This document shows positions 1-6,776 of a DNA stretch of 35,230 bases, piece by piece. A program made the position numbers and the translations under genes. This stretch comes from Nitrospira sp. (GTDB lineage Bacteria > Nitrospirota > Thermodesulfovibrionia > UBA6902), in the NCBI GenBank assembly GCA_016784355.1, contig JADHUV010000026.1, positions 1 through 35,230 of the forward strand, in the 5' to 3' direction. The notes under the pieces were generated by a model. The model was not told where the DNA came from and searched no databases. It saw only the letters and a list, made by a program, of their open reading frames with translations. Every line of letters begins with the position of its first letter. The first letter of the stretch is position 1.

Positions 1-44
1 GTTCATACTTTGCAATCAAAAGAAATGGTTAAGGGGTTATTAGC

Positions 45-587
45 ATGATTTCTGACACGTCACACGTTGAAGAATGTGGAACGGACGAATATGCATATGT
101 GGGTGGTATGAAGCGGGCTAGCAAAACAAGATATGTTAAGCCTCTTGATTCATTGCCATATGAGAATAAATCTTTAGTATTTATCAAATCATTTCGTGGG
201 CGAGCAAACAATGGCAAAGTGTATGAGACATTTATTATCGACAGAAAGAAAGAGCAACTGCGATATTGGGTGCAGTCAGTTTCAATTCCAAAAACTTGGA
301 TAGACTCTGAAATACAGCCACCAACTATTAGTTGTAAAAATCTTGCACATGATATAATTCGTAAGCTATATGAAAGTTATGATATGTATCCAATGCGTAT
401 TGATGCGACAATCGAAGAGGGGGTGTATATAAAGTACTTAAACTTTATAAACAAAAAGGAATTGTCGTTAGAAGTTTATAACGATTTAGACATAGCAGCT
501 ATAATTACAAAAGATAAAGAAATTCTGACGACTTTCAACAAAAGCTCATCACTGAGTAATATCGCGAATGCCTTCAACCGACGATAA
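45..587 (+). CDS. hypothetical protein, first gene of an overlapping pair on a genomic island
   Basis: I do not recognise this 180-residue protein. The start ATG is preceded by an AAGGGG ribosome binding site about 9 nt upstream, which supports it as a real gene. There is no signal peptide or membrane segment, so it should be cytoplasmic. A central stretch, residues about 120-160, alternates hydrophobic and charged residues (MRIDATIEEGVYIKYLNF, then LSLEVYNDLDIAAI), as in small beta-rich proteins that pair with a second gene. The next gene begins inside its last codons (20-bp overlap), suggesting translational coupling. It lies in the element that ends at the tRNA-Leu attachment site at 1218-1275, so it is probably transferred cargo. 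Function unknown; a two-component toxin-antitoxin or defence module is only a guess from context. Confidence 0.7.
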   Translation: MISDTSHVEECGTDEYAYVGGMKRASKTRYVKPLDSLPYENKSLVFIKSFRGRANNGKVYETFIIDRKKEQLRYWVQSVSIPKTWIDSEIQPPTISCKNLAHDIIRKLYESYDMYPMRIDATIEEGVYIKYLNFINKKELSLEVYNDLDIAAIITKDKEILTTFNKSSSLSNIANAFNRR

Positions 588-1050
588 TTATCCATTACGA
601 TTATTGAATAATGGACGCAGCAAGTTGAGTTCAAGAGTCTTTTCAAGTGATGACAAGCTTTACCGTTCATTCTCAAAGTCTGAGGTTGATGATGATGGCA
701 CTATTAAAGTAAATACTATTCGATTTCCAGATTTGTCCTGTAACTGGGATAAGTTTTCTGAACCTACAGATGTTTTATGGAGAAATCAAAGCAATGGTTG
801 TTATTCATTTAGTGTTAGTGTTGCTCGTTATAATAGCTATGCAACCCCAGTGCATGACCCTATAGCTGATCATGACGATTTCCCTAATTATGCGCATGTT
901 GAAGTACGAGCCCTGAAAGAGGGAGAGCCCTTTGATTTTGAACCACCTAAAGGTCGCTCAAAGGGGCGGTCGGTATTTGCCAGAGAGGCACGTTTAAGAT
1001 ATAGGACAAATATGAAGCTATTATTGCAAATAGAAGTTGAAGCACAATAA
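568..1050 (+). CDS. hypothetical protein, second gene of the overlapping island pair
   Basis: The 160-residue protein is unrecognised. Its ATG lies 20 bp inside the upstream gene, in another frame, so the two are probably co-translated. It looks cytoplasmic. Noticeable parts are an FPDLSCNWDKFSEP segment near residues 53-66, a HDPIADHDD cluster near residue 96, and a YAHVEVRAL segment near residue 110; this spread of His, Asp and Arg could be an active site, but no family signature is clear. The C terminus is basic (RSVFAREARLRYR). It is the last gene before the attachment site, followed by about 170 nt of noncoding DNA that holds an inverted repeat. The length and position fit accessory-island cargo. 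Reading frame confidence is good, function unknown. Confidence 0.68.
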   Translation: MPSTDDNYPLRLLNNGRSKLSSRVFSSDDKLYRSFSKSEVDDDGTIKVNTIRFPDLSCNWDKFSEPTDVLWRNQSNGCYSFSVSVARYNSYATPVHDPIADHDDFPNYAHVEVRALKEGEPFDFEPPKGRSKGRSVFAREARLRYRTNMKLLLQIEVEAQ

Positions 1051-1146
1051 ATCTATCTGCTATCTTTCTTACGTCCCATTTTGTAACCGTCTCAACAACA
1101 AACCACCCAATTTCACCCAACTCCAGCCAATTATCAGAATAAAAGA

Positions 1147-1189
1147 AACCCCTCGTAAGTGCTTGATTGACAAGTAAATACAAGGGGTT
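1147..1189. repeat. nested inverted repeat next to the attachment site
   Basis: AACCCCT at 1147-1153 is repeated inverted as AGGGGTT at 1183-1189, and CTTG/CAAG (1162-1165, 1171-1174) form an inner pair around a 5-nt centre. On the minus strand the outer arm is followed by a T-rich tract, so it could be a terminator facing away from the tRNA fragment. Its position 29 nt from the tRNA homology also suits arm-type sites bound by an integrase or excisionase. Confidence 0.45.
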
Positions 1190-1217
1190 GTAAAATCAGT
1201 GGAACCAATGGAAGGGG

Positions 1218-1275
1218 AGACTCAAAATCCACTGTCCTTCGGGGCGTGGGGGTTCAAATCCCCCCTCCGGTACCA
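1218..1275 (+). tRNA. 3' fragment of tRNA-Leu(CAA), likely attachment site at the end of an integrated element
   Basis: From the anticodon loop onward this matches the 3' half of a bacterial tRNA-Leu: loop CTCAAAA with anticodon CAA, 3' anticodon strand TCCAC, long variable arm with a TTCG tetraloop, T-arm of five G:C pairs around TTCAAAT, acceptor strand CTCCGGT, discriminator A and encoded CCA. The 5' half is absent: upstream there is no acceptor ACCGGAG or GCCGGAG and no D-arm, and the five bases before the loop pair poorly with TCCAC. Homology therefore begins at or just before the anticodon loop, a usual crossover site for tyrosine integrases. The intact tRNA-Leu gene is expected at the other end of the element, left of this window. 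Confidence 0.8.
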
Positions 1276-1337
1276 TTTATTAGAGAATTGTATTTTTAAT
1301 AATACTCCTGTTATTTTCCTCAGGAGGCTTCATAATA

Positions 1338-1365
1338 TTTACATATCATTTTGGTACAATAAAAT
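1338..1365 (+). promoter_or_regulatory. candidate sigma70-type promoter for the thioredoxin-like selenoprotein gene
   Basis: TTTACA (1338-1343) and TAAAAT (1360-1365) are separated by 16 nt and lie about 30 nt before the chosen start codon at 1395. It is the best match in the gap between the tRNA-Leu fragment and the gene. The rest of this gap holds only a short CTCCTG/CAGGAG inverted repeat (1305-1326) of unknown role. Confidence 0.4.
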
Positions 1366-1394
1366 TTCAAACTAAAAATATGGAGCGTTTAATT

Positions 1395-1946
1395 ATGAAG
1401 AGAAATATACATTCTGGTTATATTGCTGTAATAATCGGGATAATATTACTGTTTACCGCCGGATCAGCAAATTATGCTATTGGCTTTCAACCATGGCCTA
1501 TAAGTGGCATTATCGGGGAAGAGGCACCTGAAGTATCCGTGAGTGATCTTAATGGTAAAAAGGTCTTATTATCATCATTCAAAGGCAAACCGATACTACT
1601 GAATTTTTGGGCTACCTGGTGACCATACTGCAGGAAGGAGCGGGCGCCCCTTAATACATTATACAATGACTACAAAGACAAGGGTCTTGTGGTGGTTTCT
1701 ATCTCTACCGACCAATCAATGATCAAGCTTAAGAGGTTTCTGGAAAGTCACCAGGCTGATTATACTGTGCTTCAGGACTCCAGCGGGAGGGCAAAAGCTG
1801 CATATGAGATTTCGGCATTTCCTACTGCATATCTTATTGACAGCAAGGGCATTGTTCGCCACAAGTTTCTTGGTTTTAAAGACTGGGGCAGTCATGGAGC
1901 CAGGAGTATTCTGGACAGCCTGATAGCGGATGACCCTAATTCTTGA
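1395..1946 (+). CDS. TlpA/ResA-like thiol-disulfide oxidoreductase, probable selenoprotein (UxxC active site)
   Basis: The 183-residue protein has an N-terminal membrane anchor or signal (residues about 9-24) and a thioredoxin fold of the TlpA/AhpC-TSA group, so it should act outside the cytoplasmic membrane on protein disulfides. The active-site region reads FWATW-TGA-PYC-RKE: the in-frame TGA at 1620-1622 (residue 76) replaces the first Cys of the family's WCxxC motif. The frame stays open downstream and the fold continues, including the cis-Pro loop FPTAYLID. A hairpin starts 12 nt after the TGA, where a bacterial SECIS should be. I read the TGA as selenocysteine. Start chosen at 1395 because GGAG sits 9 nt upstream; an in-frame ATG at 1380 lacks a ribosome site. 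Gene callers will split it at the TGA. The alternative is a nonsense mutation in a recent pseudogene, which the intact 3' half argues against. Confidence 0.8.
1635..1652 (+). promoter_or_regulatory. candidate bacterial SECIS hairpin for the TGA at 1620-1622
   Basis: AAGG (1635-1638) pairs with CCTT (1649-1652), then after an A-C mismatch GC pairs with GC around a GGGC loop (1642-1645). The loop begins 20 nt after the TGA and has G in its first two positions, as expected for SelB-recognised bacterial SECIS elements. Pairing was done by eye and bacterial SECIS elements have little sequence conservation. Confidence 0.55.
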
Positions 1947-1971
1947 CAAAAAATACTCCGGTGTTTAGAAT
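1943..1971 (+). promoter_or_regulatory. sigma70-type promoter for gcvH-lpdA
   Basis: A perfect TTGACA (1943-1948), exactly 17 nt, then TAGAAT (1966-1971). The -35 box overlaps the TGA stop codon of the upstream selenoprotein gene, so the gcvH-lpdA pair has its own promoter. I saw no glycine riboswitch in the roughly 60-nt leader. Confidence 0.7.
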
Positions 1972-2030
1972 TTCTTACATCGTATAATGACAATATTAAC
2001 GTATATTTAATCTGATTTAGGAGGATGAGC

Positions 2031-2426
2031 ATGAATCCTGATGGGCTGAAATTTCATAAGGAACATTCCTGGGTAAAAATTGATGGAAACAAGGCAACTG
2101 TCGGTATCTCATATTATGCGCAGGAGTCGCTTGGAGATATTGTATATGTAGATGAACCAGAGATTGGTATGACTATTGAAGCAGGGGCACAGCTTACAGA
2201 AATCGAATCTACCAAGGCCACATCTCCGGCCATTTCACCGGTCAGTGGTACAATTATCGAGTTTAATGACGAATTGTCTGATTCACCGGAGATAATAAAT
2301 GAGGATCCGTTGGATAAGGGCTGGATTGCAGTTATTGAGATGGATAACGAGATTGAGCTGGAGGAGTTGATGGAAACTTCTGCCTATGAAAAATATCTTG
2401 AAGATGAGGTTAAAGCAAAAGAATGA
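2031..2426 (+). CDS. gcvH: glycine cleavage system H protein (lipoyl carrier)
   Basis: This 131-residue protein is a GcvH-type lipoyl carrier, which shuttles the aminomethyl group in glycine cleavage. The N terminus LKFHKEHSWVKIDG and the lipoylation motif ESTKATSPAISPVSG are diagnostic; Lys62 is the lipoyl site. The start was moved to the ATG at 2031 because AGGAGG (2019-2024) lies 6 nt upstream, whereas the ATG at 2025 touches the ribosome site. Its stop overlaps the lpdA start (ATGA), so H and L proteins are co-made. No gcvT or gcvP is in view, so the pair could serve glycine cleavage encoded elsewhere or another lipoate-dependent process. The C-terminal acidic tail (ELEELMETSAYEKYLEDEVKAKE) is slightly long for the family. 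Confidence 0.93.
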   Translation: MNPDGLKFHKEHSWVKIDGNKATVGISYYAQESLGDIVYVDEPEIGMTIEAGAQLTEIESTKATSPAISPVSGTIIEFNDELSDSPEIINEDPLDKGWIAVIEMDNEIELEELMETSAYEKYLEDEVKAKE

Positions 2427-3808
2427 GAGTAACTGTATTAGGCGCAGGGCCCGGCGGATACGTAGCAGCAATCAGGGCAGCCCAGCTTGGGGCGGATGTT
2501 ACTGTAGTAGAAGCAGGTGAGGTTGGTGGGACATGCCTGAATTGGGGGTGCATTCCAACGAAGACACTTATTGCCTCAGCCGAGCTTCTGCATAAGGCGA
2601 GAAATGCAAAGTCATACGGACTTGAGCTTGATGGCACTATAACGCCTAATATTCAGAAGATAGTTGAGAGAAAAAATAAGGTTGTAGATGTCCAGGTAAA
2701 GGGCATCAGAGGACTTTTTAAATCCTGGGGTGTGACGCTTATTGAGGGAAGAGGTGTCATCATGTCTCCCGGAAAGCTGGAAGTTACGCTTGCAGATGGA
2801 TCAAAACAGGAGCTTGAGACAGACAGGATTATTATTGCTACAGGCTCAAGGCCTGCACAGATACCTGTATTTCCATTTGATGGCAAGAGGATACTCTCCA
2901 GTGATAATGCGATAAATCCTGAGTCCATTCCCGAGAGTCTTTTGATTGTCGGTGCCGGTGTTATTGGCTGCGAGTTTGCCTTTATATACAAGGAATTTGG
3001 CGCGGATGTAACCATGGTGGAGATGATGCCGAACGCAGTTTCAACTGAGGATGCAGAAATTTCTCAGCTTCTGGAAAGAGAGCTTAAGAAAAATAAGATT
3101 AAACTGCTGACCGGAACGAGTGTAGAGAAAGTTGATGTGAAGGATGACGGAGTTTCTGTTCAGCTTTCCAATGGCAAGACAATTGACGCATCACAGGTTC
3201 TTGTATCCATCGGCAGATCTGTAAATAGCAAAGATATAGGTCTTGAGAACCTTGGTATGAAAACAGGCGATCGCGGTGAGATTTTGATTGATGAAAGTAT
3301 GCAGACAAATATTGAGGGAATATACGCAATTGGTGATGTAACCGGAGGCGTCATGCTTGCACACCTTGCATCGAAGGAAGGTGTAGTGGCCGCAGAGAAT
3401 GCTCTGGGTGGAAACTCACATGTTAATTATAATGTGATTCCGGCAGCTATTTTTACTAGTCCGGAGATTGGCTCCGTAGGTATTACAGAAAAACAGGCCG
3501 AGGACAAGGGGCTTAAGTATAAAATAGGCCGCTTTCAGTTTCGCTCACTCGGTAAGGCCCATGCAATGGGAGAGATTTCCGGGATGTTTAAGATAATTGC
3601 AGAAGAGGGGTCGGATAAAATTCTCGGGGCGCATATTATTGGTGCACATGCCTCAGATCTTATACATGAAGTAGCTCTTGCTATGGAAAAAGGTCTTACT
3701 ACAAAGGATATTGCACATACGATTCATGCCCATCCTACTCTGGCAGAGGGTCTGATGGAGGCTGCTGAAGACGTACATGACGCTGCAATTCATTCACCTA
3801 AAAAGTAA
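2423..3808 (+). CDS. lpdA: dihydrolipoyl dehydrogenase
   Basis: A 461-residue class I pyridine nucleotide-disulfide oxidoreductase that reoxidises dihydrolipoyl groups with NAD+. The FAD-binding GAGPGG motif is at residues 7-12, the redox-active disulfide C38/C43 lies in GGTCLNWGCIPTK, an NAD-binding GAGVIGCEFAFIY motif is near residue 175, the second FAD motif is IYAIGDVTGG near residue 303, and the C-terminal catalytic His-Glu pair lies in HPTLAEGLMEAAED. Full length for the family. The start overlaps the gcvH stop, so its first substrate is probably that H protein. The downstream gap of 90 nt shows no clear terminator. Confidence 0.95.
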   Translation: MRVTVLGAGPGGYVAAIRAAQLGADVTVVEAGEVGGTCLNWGCIPTKTLIASAELLHKARNAKSYGLELDGTITPNIQKIVERKNKVVDVQVKGIRGLFKSWGVTLIEGRGVIMSPGKLEVTLADGSKQELETDRIIIATGSRPAQIPVFPFDGKRILSSDNAINPESIPESLLIVGAGVIGCEFAFIYKEFGADVTMVEMMPNAVSTEDAEISQLLERELKKNKIKLLTGTSVEKVDVKDDGVSVQLSNGKTIDASQVLVSIGRSVNSKDIGLENLGMKTGDRGEILIDESMQTNIEGIYAIGDVTGGVMLAHLASKEGVVAAENALGGNSHVNYNVIPAAIFTSPEIGSVGITEKQAEDKGLKYKIGRFQFRSLGKAHAMGEISGMFKIIAEEGSDKILGAHIIGAHASDLIHEVALAMEKGLTTKDIAHTIHAHPTLAEGLMEAAEDVHDAAIHSPKK

Positions 3809-3898
3809 AGTTATATTGTTTTAAATCATTATGTATGCGAGTTGTCCTCAGGATAATTTCCAATATGTATATGACGGATAGCAATAACGTGAGATATC

Positions 3899-4729
3899 AT
3901 GAAAACCAGAGAAATTATTGCAGGAGACATAAGGATAGGAGCCGGTAATCCACTTGTTTTTATAGCAGGGCCATGTGTTATTGAGAGTGAGGAAAGTACT
4001 CTCAGGATGGCCAGAAAGTTAAAGGAATATTCTGAGGCACTGGATATTCCTTTTATCTTTAAAAGTTCCTATGACAAGGCTAACAGGACATCTGTGGCAT
4101 CGTTCAGAGGACCAGGTATAAAAGAAGGCTTACGCATTCTTCAGGCAGTTAAGAATGAGACCGGACTTCAGGTGCTGTCTGATGTTCACTCGAAAGAGGA
4201 AGTTGCTGAGGCGGCTCAGGTGCTTGATATAATACAAATACCTGCATTTCTATCAAGGCAGACTGATCTCATAGTAGCTGTGGCAAAGACACAAAAGCCT
4301 GTCAATATAAAAAAAGGACAGTTTCTCTCACCTCTGGATGTGAAAAATATCGTGGGCAAAGCAGAATCCTCCGGTAATAAAAATATTATCATTACCGAGC
4401 GGGGAGCATCGTTTGGCTATAATAATCTTGTCGTAGATATGCGTTCTATCCCGATCATCCATGAAATGGGTATTCCTGTAATGTATGATGCCACACACAG
4501 TGTACAGTTACCAGGAGGGCAGGGCAGTTGTTCTGGCGGGCAAAGGGAATATATTGAGCCTCTCTCACGTGCAGCAGTAGCGGCCGGGTGTGATGCCGTT
4601 TTTATGGAAGTGCATGAAAATCCTGAAAGTGCGTTATGCGATGGTCCTAATATGCTTGACATGGAGTCCTTTGCACAGCTTGCAAAGAAACTTAAAACGC
4701 TGAACGAAACAGTAAGGGTCTGGGGATAA
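3899..4729 (+). CDS. kdsA: 3-deoxy-8-phosphooctulonate (Kdo 8-P) synthase
   Basis: The enzyme condenses phosphoenolpyruvate with D-arabinose 5-phosphate to make Kdo 8-phosphate, needed for the lipopolysaccharide inner core. Family motifs are AGPCVIES (residues 23-30), FKSSYDKANRTS, SFRGPG, QIPAFLSRQTDL, ITERGASFGYNNLVVDM and CDGPNMLDME; 276 residues is full length. Cys26 in AGPCVIES is the residue that marks metal-dependent (Aquifex-type) enzymes, where E. coli has Asn. It opens the run of envelope genes and is followed 8 nt later by kdsD, the gene for the preceding pathway step. No strong ribosome binding site is seen before its ATG. Confidence 0.95.
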   Translation: MKTREIIAGDIRIGAGNPLVFIAGPCVIESEESTLRMARKLKEYSEALDIPFIFKSSYDKANRTSVASFRGPGIKEGLRILQAVKNETGLQVLSDVHSKEEVAEAAQVLDIIQIPAFLSRQTDLIVAVAKTQKPVNIKKGQFLSPLDVKNIVGKAESSGNKNIIITERGASFGYNNLVVDMRSIPIIHEMGIPVMYDATHSVQLPGGQGSCSGGQREYIEPLSRAAVAAGCDAVFMEVHENPESALCDGPNMLDMESFAQLAKKLKTLNETVRVWG

Positions 4730-4737
4730 CTGATTAA

Positions 4738-5712
4738 ATGAATAAGATGAGTATAATCGAGCAGGCAAAGACCATTCTAAAGATTGAGGCGGAGGCGATA
4801 AGTGCCCTGATAAACCGTATCGATGAATCCTTTGTTTGCGCTGTTGACCTTCTTGCCGGATGTACGGGTAAAGTGGTTGTGACAGGTATGGGGAAATCAG
4901 GTTTAATTGGAAAGAAGATATCCGCAACTATGGCTTCTACAGGGACCCCGGCCTTTTTTCTGAATCCGGCTGAGGGAAGTCATGGCGATGTTGGAATGGT
5001 CACAAAGGGAGATGTAGTGCTGGCGCTTTCTAACAGCGGTGAAACGGATGAGATTGTCAGGCTGCTTCCTGCATTAAAAAGACTTGAAATTAAGCTAATC
5101 TCTATGACCGGTAATCCTGCATCAAGTCTTGCAAAGGCATCCTATGTATCTTTAGATGTATCAGTTGCAGTAGAGGCATGTCCCATGGGACTGGCACCGA
5201 CTGCATCAACTACCGCCGCACTGGCTATGGGGGATGCGCTTGCCATTACCCTTCTGAATAAAAGGGGTTTTACAGAAGAGGATTTTGCTTTATTTCATCC
5301 GGCCGGAGCCCTTGGACGCAGGTTGATTCTACGTGTTGAAGACCTGATGTGTACAGGGGGAAATGTACCTGTAGTTGATGAAGACATACTTATGAAGGAA
5401 GCTATCCTTGAGATCTCATCGCGAAGAATGGGACTCACGACTGTTTCAGATAAGGAAGGAAAGCTTATCGGAGTAGTCACTGACGGTGACCTGCGCAGGG
5501 GGCTTGAAAAATGGGGAAAGGATTTTTTCTCGCTAAAGGCATCGGATGTAATGACCTGCAGACCTAAAACTATCTCCGGGACAGTTCTGGCGGTTAGTGC
5601 TCTAGCAATGATGGAGAAATATTCAATAACAGTAATAGTGATTACTGATGATAATGATAAAATTGAGGGCGTCATTCATCTGCACGACCTGCTTAAGGCC
5701 GGTATTGTTTAA
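4738..5712 (+). CDS. kdsD: D-arabinose 5-phosphate isomerase (KpsF/GutQ family)
   Basis: The protein converts ribulose 5-phosphate to arabinose 5-phosphate, the substrate of KdsA. It has an N-terminal SIS sugar-isomerase domain (residues about 35-170, with GMGKSGLIGKKISATMASTGTPAFFLNPAEGSHGD features and LSNSGETDE) and two CBS domains in the C-terminal third (around 205-265 and 270-324). The His of FHPAGALGRR, typical of this family, is present near residue 185. At 324 residues it is full length. The start is either the ATG at 4738 or one at 4747, both in frame. It sits between kdsA and kdsC, so the window holds three consecutive Kdo steps. Confidence 0.94.
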   Translation: MNKMSIIEQAKTILKIEAEAISALINRIDESFVCAVDLLAGCTGKVVVTGMGKSGLIGKKISATMASTGTPAFFLNPAEGSHGDVGMVTKGDVVLALSNSGETDEIVRLLPALKRLEIKLISMTGNPASSLAKASYVSLDVSVAVEACPMGLAPTASTTAALAMGDALAITLLNKRGFTEEDFALFHPAGALGRRLILRVEDLMCTGGNVPVVDEDILMKEAILEISSRRMGLTTVSDKEGKLIGVVTDGDLRRGLEKWGKDFFSLKASDVMTCRPKTISGTVLAVSALAMMEKYSITVIVITDDNDKIEGVIHLHDLLKAGIV

Positions 5713-5731
5713 GACAGTTTGACGTATATTT

Positions 5732-6262
5732 ATGGATAAACAGGAAATTCAGCTCAGGGCATCAAAAATAAAACTTCTTATTCTCGACGTTGACGGTGTT
5801 ATGACCGACGGCAGCATTATTTTAGATAATCAGGGAAATGAGCTAAAGCGGTTTAATGTGCGGGATGGACACGGCATAAAAATGCTGAACAGGGCGGGTA
5901 TTGTTACGGCTATAATCACTGGCAGAAAATCGCTGGTTGTAGAGCATCGTGCAAAAGAACTGGGTATTGTTGATGTACATCAGAAGGTATTTAAGAAATC
6001 TGAAGTATATGAAGGTCTCTTGAAGAAATATAATTGCACCGATGAGAATGCTGCATTTATGGGCGACGATGTAGTGGATCAGGAACTTTTAAAGCGGGCA
6101 GGACTTTCCGCTGCTCCAAGTGATGCGCACGAAATGGCAAGTAAGTTGGCTGATATTGTTATGGAACGGGCTGGCGGAAGAGGAGCGGTACGCGAATTTA
6201 CTGATCTTATTCTGCAGCACTCTGGTCTATGGGAAAAGGTTTCCGGAGAGAGTCTTGGTTAA
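5732..6262 (+). CDS. kdsC: Kdo 8-phosphate phosphatase, HAD family
   Basis: A HAD-superfamily phosphatase that releases Kdo from Kdo 8-phosphate. The catalytic Asp19 and Asp21 lie in LLILDVDGVMTDG; the second motif is TAIITGRKS, and the third is AFMGDDVVDQELLKRAG. There is no cap insertion, in line with the small tetrameric KdsC type, and 176 residues is normal. The last 8 nt overlap the pgsA start. It follows kdsD by 19 nt. kdsB and waaA, which activate and transfer Kdo, are not in this window. Confidence 0.94.
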   Translation: MDKQEIQLRASKIKLLILDVDGVMTDGSIILDNQGNELKRFNVRDGHGIKMLNRAGIVTAIITGRKSLVVEHRAKELGIVDVHQKVFKKSEVYEGLLKKYNCTDENAAFMGDDVVDQELLKRAGLSAAPSDAHEMASKLADIVMERAGGRGAVREFTDLILQHSGLWEKVSGESLG

Positions 6263-6776
6263 TCTGCCTACATTAATAACGCTCAGTAGAATTGTTATTA
6301 TAATCCCCTTCATTCTTGTTGCCCCGGAGCACCCTTTGATTGCAGCAATTCTTTTTTCAATAGCTGGACTGACAGATCTTCTTGATGGATATCTTGCCCG
6401 CAAGACCCAGTCAGTTACTAAGTTGGGAATTTTGCTGGATCCCATAGCTGATAAGCTGCTGGTAATTTCCGCTCTTATATTGTTTGTAGACCTGGAGGTT
6501 GTTCCGGCATGGATTGCTATTATCATAATTGCCAGAGAGTTTATAGTGACAGGTCTTCGGATCGCTGCACTCACAAAGGAGATTGTAATTCCTGCGGAAA
6601 TGGGCGGGAAGCTCAAGGTTACAGCGCAGATTTCCTCAATACTGCTTTTATTTCTGGATCGTACATTTCTGACATTTGATCTTTACGGCATTGGTATGCT
6701 TATGCTCTGGATTGCGATGATATTAGGTATCATATCCGGAGTTCAGTACTTTATTCTTTTCTGGAAGCGCATATGA
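6255..6776 (+). CDS. pgsA: CDP-diacylglycerol-glycerol-3-phosphate 3-phosphatidyltransferase
   Basis: A membrane enzyme that makes phosphatidylglycerol phosphate. The CDP-alcohol phosphotransferase signature is complete in DGYLARKTQSVTKLG followed by ILLDPIAD (DG-x2-AR-x8-G-x3-D-x3-D), and several hydrophobic helices follow. The open frame extends upstream into kdsC, but that part is kdsC in another frame. I place the start at the TTG at 6255, with GGAGAG at 6245-6250, giving the expected N terminus (VNLPTLITLSRI) and a 173-residue protein. The stop overlaps the plsY ATG by ATGA. Another member of the family, such as phosphatidylserine synthase, is less likely given the N terminus. Confidence 0.92.
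   Translation: MVNLPTLITLSRIVIIIPFILVAPEHPLIAAILFSIAGLTDLLDGYLARKTQSVTKLGILLDPIADKLLVISALILFVDLEVVPAWIAIIIIAREFIVTGLRIAALTKEIVIPAEMGGKLKVTAQISSILLLFLDRTFLTFDLYGIGMLMLWIAMILGIISGVQYFILFWKRI

Noticed and set aside
947..1183. Minus-strand open frame over the end of the island
   Set aside because: It overlaps the second island gene and the inverted repeat, has no ribosome site and no recognisable protein features.
1188..1275. Complete tRNA-Leu gene
   Set aside because: The 5' half, including acceptor strand, D-arm and matched 5' anticodon strand, is absent; only the 3' half fits, so it is a fragment.
1380..1622. Truncated thioredoxin pseudogene ending at TGA
   Set aside because: The frame continues with clear thioredoxin sequence to 1946, and TGA sits at the first active-site Cys with a hairpin downstream, so selenocysteine is more likely.
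1972..2030. Glycine riboswitch upstream of gcvH
   Set aside because: The leader is only about 60 nt and shows none of the tandem aptamer structure of glycine riboswitches.
6120..6254. Longer pgsA reading frame starting inside kdsC
   Set aside because: Those codons are kdsC in another frame; the PgsA N terminus begins at the TTG at 6255.
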